From positions 1 to 33,085 of the forward strand of contig NZ_LZLE01000165.1 in NCBI RefSeq assembly GCF_001673155.1: DNA of 33,085 nucleotides. Reading direction: 5' to 3'. Position 1 is the stretch's first letter; every line of letters starts with the position of its first letter. This document shows, piece after piece, positions 30,352-33,085 of this stretch. Both the position numbers and the translations under genes were made by a program. The notes beneath the pieces were generated by a model. The model was given only the letters and a program-made list of their open reading frames with translations. It was not told the origin of the DNA and did not search any database. This DNA is from Mycobacterium sp. 1423905.2 (GTDB lineage: Bacteria > Actinomycetota > Actinomycetes > Mycobacteriales > Mycobacteriaceae).

Positions 30352-31652
30352 GCGCCGCGATCCGGGTCGGTGTGGTGGGCGTCGGCTACGTCGGCCTGAC
30401 CACCGCCGTCTGCGTTGCCGAACGAGGCCTGGACACCGTCGCTGTGGATGTCGACCCCGAGCGGGTGCGCACGCTAACGGCCGGGATCCCGGTGATCGAC
30501 GAGCCGGAGCTGCCGGAGCTGCTGCGCGACGGTCTCGCGGCAGGGCTGCTGAGCTTCAGCACGGACTACGCGACGCTGGCCGACCGCGACATCGTGTTCG
30601 TGTGTGTTCCGACTCCCAGCGCCGACGATGGGCGGCCGGACCTCACCGCGGTGTATTCGGCCGTCGACAGCCTCGGTGCAGTGCTGGCCAGAGATGCCAT
30701 TGTGGCGATGAAGTCGACAGTCCCGGTCGGCACCACCGCTGCGGTGGCAGAGCGACTGAAAGACAAAGGAATTCGCGTGGTCTCGACTCCGGAGTTCCTC
30801 CGTGAGGGGCGGGCCGTGCTCGACTTCCGGCACCCGGACCGTCTAGTCGTCGGCAGCATCGACGCAGCCGTCGCCGACGTCGTAAGCCGCACCTGCGGCT
30901 CGGGCGCCGAGCCGGTGTTGCGTATGACGCCGGAAAGCGCCGAGGTGGCCAAGTACGCCAGCAACGCCTTTCTAGCCGTGAAACTGTCGTACACCAATTC
31001 GCTGGCGACACTGTGCTCGCGAGTGGGCGCCGACATTCACGACGTCACTCGCTGCATGGGCGCTGACCGCCGAATTGGGTCGGAGTTCCTGCGGCCCGGA
31101 CCCGGTTGGGGAGGTTCCTGCCTGCCGAAAGACACCGCGGCATTGGTGCACACCGCGCGCCGCCACGGCGTCACCTTCGCCGAAGTCGAGGCCGCGCGGG
31201 CCACCAACGCCGCGCAAGCCGGCCGCATTGCCGACGCGCTGCGCCGCGCCCTGGGCCGTCCGCTGTCGGGTTGTCGGATCACGGCGTTGGGCCTGACCTT
31301 CAAAGCCGACACCAGCGACACCCGCGATTCGCCCGCTCTGGCGACTTGCCGCGAGTTGGCACAGGCTGACGCCCACGTCATGGGTTATGACCCACAACTG
31401 CGCGGTATCGATCCCGGCATTTTGCACCAAGCCGGCGTCACCGCCGTCGACGAACCGTACCGCGCCGCCAAAGCCGCCGAAGCAATCGTCGTGTTGACCG
31501 AGTGGCCGGTGTTCCGGGAACTCGATTGGCGTGCCATCGCTCGAGAGGCACCCGCGGCGGTAGTCGTGGACACCAGAAACCTTCTCGACCCGGCCGGTGT
31601 GCGCGATGCCGGGCTCAGGTACGTCGGAAATGGTGTGCCACTAGGGTTTTAA
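30348..31652 (+). CDS. UDP-glucose 6-dehydrogenase
   Basis: A 434-residue enzyme of the UDP-glucose/GDP-mannose dehydrogenase family. It has the NAD site GVGYVGL (11-17), KSTVPVGTT, the STPEFLREG motif, the catalytic cysteine at 258 in GWGGSCLPKD, and the C-terminal binding-domain motif ALGLTFKADTSDTRDSP. The motifs fit UDP-glucose more than GDP-mannose. It would make UDP-glucuronate, the substrate of the UXS-like enzyme at the start of the operon. Last gene of the operon; the ATG overlaps the previous stop, and a strong hairpin follows after 6 bp. Confidence 0.9.
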   Translation: MSAAIRVGVVGVGYVGLTTAVCVAERGLDTVAVDVDPERVRTLTAGIPVIDEPELPELLRDGLAAGLLSFSTDYATLADRDIVFVCVPTPSADDGRPDLTAVYSAVDSLGAVLARDAIVAMKSTVPVGTTAAVAERLKDKGIRVVSTPEFLREGRAVLDFRHPDRLVVGSIDAAVADVVSRTCGSGAEPVLRMTPESAEVAKYASNAFLAVKLSYTNSLATLCSRVGADIHDVTRCMGADRRIGSEFLRPGPGWGGSCLPKDTAALVHTARRHGVTFAEVEAARATNAAQAGRIADALRRALGRPLSGCRITALGLTFKADTSDTRDSPALATCRELAQADAHVMGYDPQLRGIDPGILHQAGVTAVDEPYRAAKAAEAIVVLTEWPVFRELDWRAIAREAPAAVVVDTRNLLDPAGVRDAGLRYVGNGVPLGF

Positions 31653-31658
31653 GACGAA

Positions 31659-31688
31659 GGCGGCCCCGGCCGGAAGGCCGGGGCCGCC
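31659..31688. terminator. strong hairpin between convergent genes, bidirectional terminator
   Basis: A perfect 13-bp GC-only stem (31659-31671 with 31676-31688) and a GGAA loop. It lies 6 bp after the sugar operon and 13 bp after the end of the convergent csbD-like gene, so it can stop both transcripts. There is no T tract, as is usual in mycobacteria. Confidence 0.8.
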
Positions 31689-31701
31689 AACATCGTTACT
31701 G

Positions 31702-31932
31702 CTACTGGTTCGACTTCTGCTTCTCCTCGGCGGCCTCGGCGCCACCGCGCGCCGATTCGGCTTCCGCCTCCTTCTTGGCGGCGTCGCGTTGCGCGTCGGC
31801 CTTCTCCTGCTGGGCCGCACCCTCGTTCTTCAGGTCGTCGCTGCCGGTGACACTGCCGATGGCTTCCTTGGCCTTGCCCTTGATGCCTTCGGTGACGCCC
31901 TTGGCGCCTTCTTCTGGACCGCTGTCGCCCAT
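31702..31932 (-). CDS. CsbD-like general stress protein (microaggregate-binding protein type)
   Basis: A 76-residue hydrophilic protein without membrane or signal segments. The N-terminal half, with KGVTEGIKGKAKEAIGSVTG and DDLKNEG, is the CsbD domain. The C-terminal half is a charged alanine/glutamate/lysine helix, as in mycobacterial microaggregate-binding protein 1. In Bacillus csbD is controlled by sigma B; the biochemical role is unknown. I chose the ATG at 31932 (GGGGAT upstream) over the in-frame ATG at 31944. A SigF-like promoter lies about 65 bases upstream. Confidence 0.8.
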   Translation of the reverse strand: MGDSGPEEGAKGVTEGIKGKAKEAIGSVTGSDDLKNEGAAQQEKADAQRDAAKKEAEAESARGGAEAAEEKQKSNQ

Positions 31933-31997
31933 CACAATCCCCATCTGTTGTCGTTGCTTACGCTGGCCGAGTGGCTGCACGCCACATCTCAGATCGG

Positions 31998-32022
31998 ATT
32001 CCCGATCGCGACAGCGCGAAAC
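31998..32022 (-). promoter_or_regulatory. SigF-like promoter upstream of the csbD-like gene
   Basis: On the minus strand GTTT (32022-32019, preceded by G), a 15-base spacer and GGGAAT (32003-31998). One base differs from GGGTAT. The start would be near 31991, about 60 bases before the ATG. The known sigma-B control of csbD in Bacillus supports it. Confidence 0.5.
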
Positions 32023-32062
32023 CAACCCGGAAACTTCGGGTCCTAAACGGCATTCTGGACCG

Positions 32063-32149
32063 CCGTCCGAACACACCGGACGGGCGGACTGGGCTCGTCG
32101 GATCGGATCACCGGTCCGGTCCGCCAGTTGCCTTCGCCCGTCGGCGAAG
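32063..32149. repeat. two short hairpins between csbD-like and DUF7218-like genes
   Basis: CCGTCCG/CGGACGG (32063-32083, 7-base loop) and CTTCGCC/GGCGAAG (32132-32149, loop CGTC) are perfect 7-bp stems in the 290-bp divergent space. Neither is followed by a T tract. No gene is seen between them; their role is unknown. Confidence 0.4.
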
Positions 32150-32209
32150 CCGTGTAGCCCTGGTTTGGCGTCTCCTGACGCAGGCAATCCCGGTATGGCC
32201 GTGCATTTC

Positions 32210-32219
32210 AGGAGGTGAT
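32210..32219 (+). promoter_or_regulatory. near-perfect Shine-Dalgarno sequence
   Basis: AGGAGGTGAT pairs over ten bases with the 3' end of 16S rRNA (anti-SD CACCTCCT region). It lies just before the GTG at 32224 and decides that start over the in-frame GTG at 32215 and ATG at 32218, which lie inside the SD itself. Confidence 0.8.
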
Positions 32220-32223
32220 GATC

Positions 32224-32481
32224 GTGCCGAATTCGTCGATCAAAAATGAGAAGCTCTATCAGGACCTGCGGAAAAAGGGCGACTCGAAGGAAAAGGCGGC
32301 GCGGATTTCCAACGCGGCTGCCGGTCAAGGAAAGTCCAAGGTCGGCCGCAAGGGTGGCAAATCACAGTCCTACGACGAATGGACTGTCCCGCAGCTGAAA
32401 AAGAAAGCAAAAGAGCTCGGGTTGTCCGGCTATTCCAGCCTGACCAAAGACAAGCTGATCAGCAAGCTGCGTAATCACTGA
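32224..32481 (+). CDS. small basic protein with Rho_N/SAP-like C-terminus (DUF7218-like)
   Basis: An 85-residue, lysine-rich cytosolic protein. Residues 1-40 carry KLYQDLRKKGDSKEKAARI, a conserved opening of small actinobacterial stress-type proteins. Residues 48-85 (WTVPQLKKKAKELGLSGYSSLTKDKLISKL) form a Rho termination factor N-terminal or SAP-like helix-extended-loop-helix, which suggests nucleic-acid binding. The GTG start is fixed by the extended Shine-Dalgarno sequence eight bases upstream. The function is unknown; it lies among stress genes at the end of the window. Confidence 0.8.
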   Translation: MPNSSIKNEKLYQDLRKKGDSKEKAARISNAAAGQGKSKVGRKGGKSQSYDEWTVPQLKKKAKELGLSGYSSLTKDKLISKLRNH

Positions 32482-32493
32482 ACCACTGCTTCC

Positions 32494-32533
32494 AGGGCCG
32501 ACGTGCGGCCGGCTGTGCCGGGCAGTCGGCCCT
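32494..32533 (+). terminator. branched hairpin after the Rho_N-like gene
   Basis: Outer stem AGGGCCGAC/GTCGGCCCT (32494-32502 with 32525-32533), enclosing CCGGC/GCCGG (32509-32521), 12 bp after the stop. Probable terminator without T tract. Confidence 0.6.
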
Positions 32534-32564
32534 TGCGGTCGCGCAAGAAACTTGTATGAGAAAT

Positions 32565-32589
32565 GTTTCCGCGCAATGAACCGGGGTAA
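32565..32589 (+). promoter_or_regulatory. SigF-type promoter for the WGxxGxxG gene
   Basis: GTTT (32565-32568), a 15-base spacer and GGGTAA (32584-32589). Transcription would start near 32596, giving a leader of about 108 bases, unlike the leaderless SigF units elsewhere in the window. Confidence 0.68.
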
Positions 32590-32595
32590 GCGGTA

Positions 32596-32700
32596 GCACG
32601 CGATGGTGCGGGACAACCCTTCACCACGCGGGGGTGAAAGGACTAAGCAGTTAGCCCTTTCGCTCGGTCATATCTGTCGCGACCGCAAATTAATGGAGGA
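32596..32700 (+). other. structured 5' leader of the WGxxGxxG gene
   Basis: The predicted leader can form a hairpin CCTTCACC/GGTGAAAGG (about 32617-32641, one bulge) or, instead, a 10-bp hairpin GAAAGG-A-CTAA/TTAG-C-CCTTTC (32636-32661, loop GCAG, one mismatch), and CGGTC/GACCG (32665-32685). The first two share GAAAGG, so they exclude each other. This could be a regulatory leader; I could not match it to a known riboswitch. Confidence 0.35.
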
Positions 32701-32703
32701 ACA

Positions 32704-32976
32704 ATGCGTAAGACCCTTGCAGTCATGTGTGCCACCGGTTCACTGTTGTTCGGTGGGGCGGGCCTTGCCAACGCCACCACTGAAGTGACGGTGCCGGCAT
32801 CGACGACGACGACAGTGGCGGACAACGACGCCAACAACAACCACAGCGACAAGACAGGACTGTGGGGCCTGACCGGTCTGCTCGGCCTGCTGGGACTCGC
32901 GGGGCTGAAGCGGCGTAACGACGTCCGTCCCGGCGCGGGAACGACGACGACCACCCCGCGCGGTCCCGCCGTCTAA
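32704..32976 (+). CDS. small exported WGxxGxxG-motif surface protein
   Basis: A 90-residue protein. Residues 1-24 form a signal peptide with a likely cut after ANA. A short threonine- and asparagine-rich linker (25-50) follows, then W54-G-x2-G58-x2-G61 and a hydrophobic stretch (GLLGLLGLAGL) ending in KRR at 69-71, then a threonine/proline-rich tail. This is the layout of WGxxGxxG-family proteins, in which a hydrophobic segment plus positive residues acts as a membrane-anchoring or sorting signal. The function is unknown. The start has GGAGGA four bases upstream. It has its own SigF promoter and a UUCG-capped terminator. Confidence 0.8.
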   Translation: MRKTLAVMCATGSLLFGGAGLANATTEVTVPASTTTTVADNDANNNHSDKTGLWGLTGLLGLLGLAGLKRRNDVRPGAGTTTTTPRGPAV

Positions 32977-32989
32977 GACAAATACGGTG

Positions 32990-33023
32990 CAAGCCCCGCA
33001 GTACTTCGGTACTGCGGGGCTTG
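32990..33023 (+). terminator. terminator hairpin capped by a UUCG tetraloop
   Basis: A perfect 15-bp stem (32990-33004 with 33009-33023) closed by C(TTCG)G, the extra-stable UUCG tetraloop, 13 bp after the stop. No T tract follows. No further gene is visible in the remaining 62 bases. Confidence 0.85.
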
Positions 33024-33085
33024 ACCACAACTTGCCGGGACTTGCCTGCCGCGCCGCGCGGGGGCCACAGCGTCTAGTCCGGAGG

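Noticed and set aside
31945..32328. Extended minus-strand frame upstream of the csbD-like gene
   Set aside because: It would run across the divergent promoter region and the start of the Rho_N-like gene; homologous CsbD proteins start at MGDSGPEE-like sequence.
32590..32700. ydaO-type cyclic di-AMP riboswitch
   Set aside because: A GGGACAACCC ... GGGGTGAA-like string is reminiscent, but the conserved CAGCUAACC end is missing and the closing stem would lie upstream of the predicted transcript start.
1..33085. Recent mobile element, prophage or tRNA-linked island
   Set aside because: No transposase, integrase, terminal repeats or tRNA gene was seen, and codon use and GC content look even across the window.

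Overview
The window looks like chromosomal DNA of a non-tuberculous Mycobacterium or Mycolicibacterium. It is GC-rich, uses many GTG starts and overlapping start/stop codons, and carries several mycobacterial or actinobacterial families: a hemophore-like secreted protein, PAS-ANTAR and WGxxGxxG proteins, a DUF6328 membrane protein, and promoters of the mycobacterial SigF type. I saw no tRNA, rRNA, insertion sequence, prophage or CRISPR array. The genus call is an inference from gene content only.

Left part (1-3.9 kb): a cut-off gene end, a zinc alcohol dehydrogenase with a DJ-1/PfpI protein, and a small group made of a HemK-like methyltransferase, a CDGSH iron-sulfur protein and a convergent heme-oxygenase-like diiron protein. 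Next (3.9-9.0 kb) comes a complete stressosome-type operon on the minus strand (RsbR, RsbS, RsbT, an RsbX-like phosphatase and a five-domain RsbU-like phosphatase with a fused anti-sigma kinase domain). A divergent RsbV-like STAS gene sits beside it. From 9.3 to 13.3 kb there are unrelated single genes: hemophore-like protein, DUF6328 membrane protein, DNA topoisomerase IB, PAS-ANTAR regulator, AraC-type regulator. From 13.3 to 18.3 kb, on the minus strand, lie a GT4 glycosyltransferase and a CheB - STAS/ATPase - CheR-PAS operon with no other chemotaxis gene in view.

The right half (18.4-31.7 kb) is a carbohydrate locus. Two GT4 genes and a divergent GT2 gene lead into a tightly packed nine-gene operon: UXS-like sugar-nucleotide decarboxylase, carbamoyltransferase, a GT2-GmhB fusion, a GT9 enzyme, GmhA, HldE, an SDR, a second GT9 enzyme and UDP-glucose dehydrogenase. 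Together these encode GmhA, GmhB and both HldE activities, so an ADP-heptose route is predicted. They also encode a UDP-glucose to UDP-glucuronate to UDP-pentose route, plus two heptosyltransferase-like enzymes and a carbamoyl-decorating enzyme. This is unexpected in an organism without lipopolysaccharide. The last 1.4 kb holds small stress-type genes (CsbD-like, a Rho_N/DUF7218-like protein, a WGxxGxxG surface protein).

The strongest unifying signal is promoter sequence. GTTT-N15/17-GGGTA, the SigF (sigma-B-type) pattern, occurs immediately upstream of the diiron protein, the GT4 gene at 14.4 kb, the GT4 gene at 18.4 kb, both divergent units at 21.5 kb (back to back) and the WGxxGxxG gene. 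Close variants lie before csbD and the methyltransferase. Several of these promoters imply leaderless mRNAs. The window therefore reads as a general-stress (SigF) island in which partner-switching regulators sit beside a stress-induced glycoconjugate pathway. No sigF gene is present, so the sigma factor would act from elsewhere.
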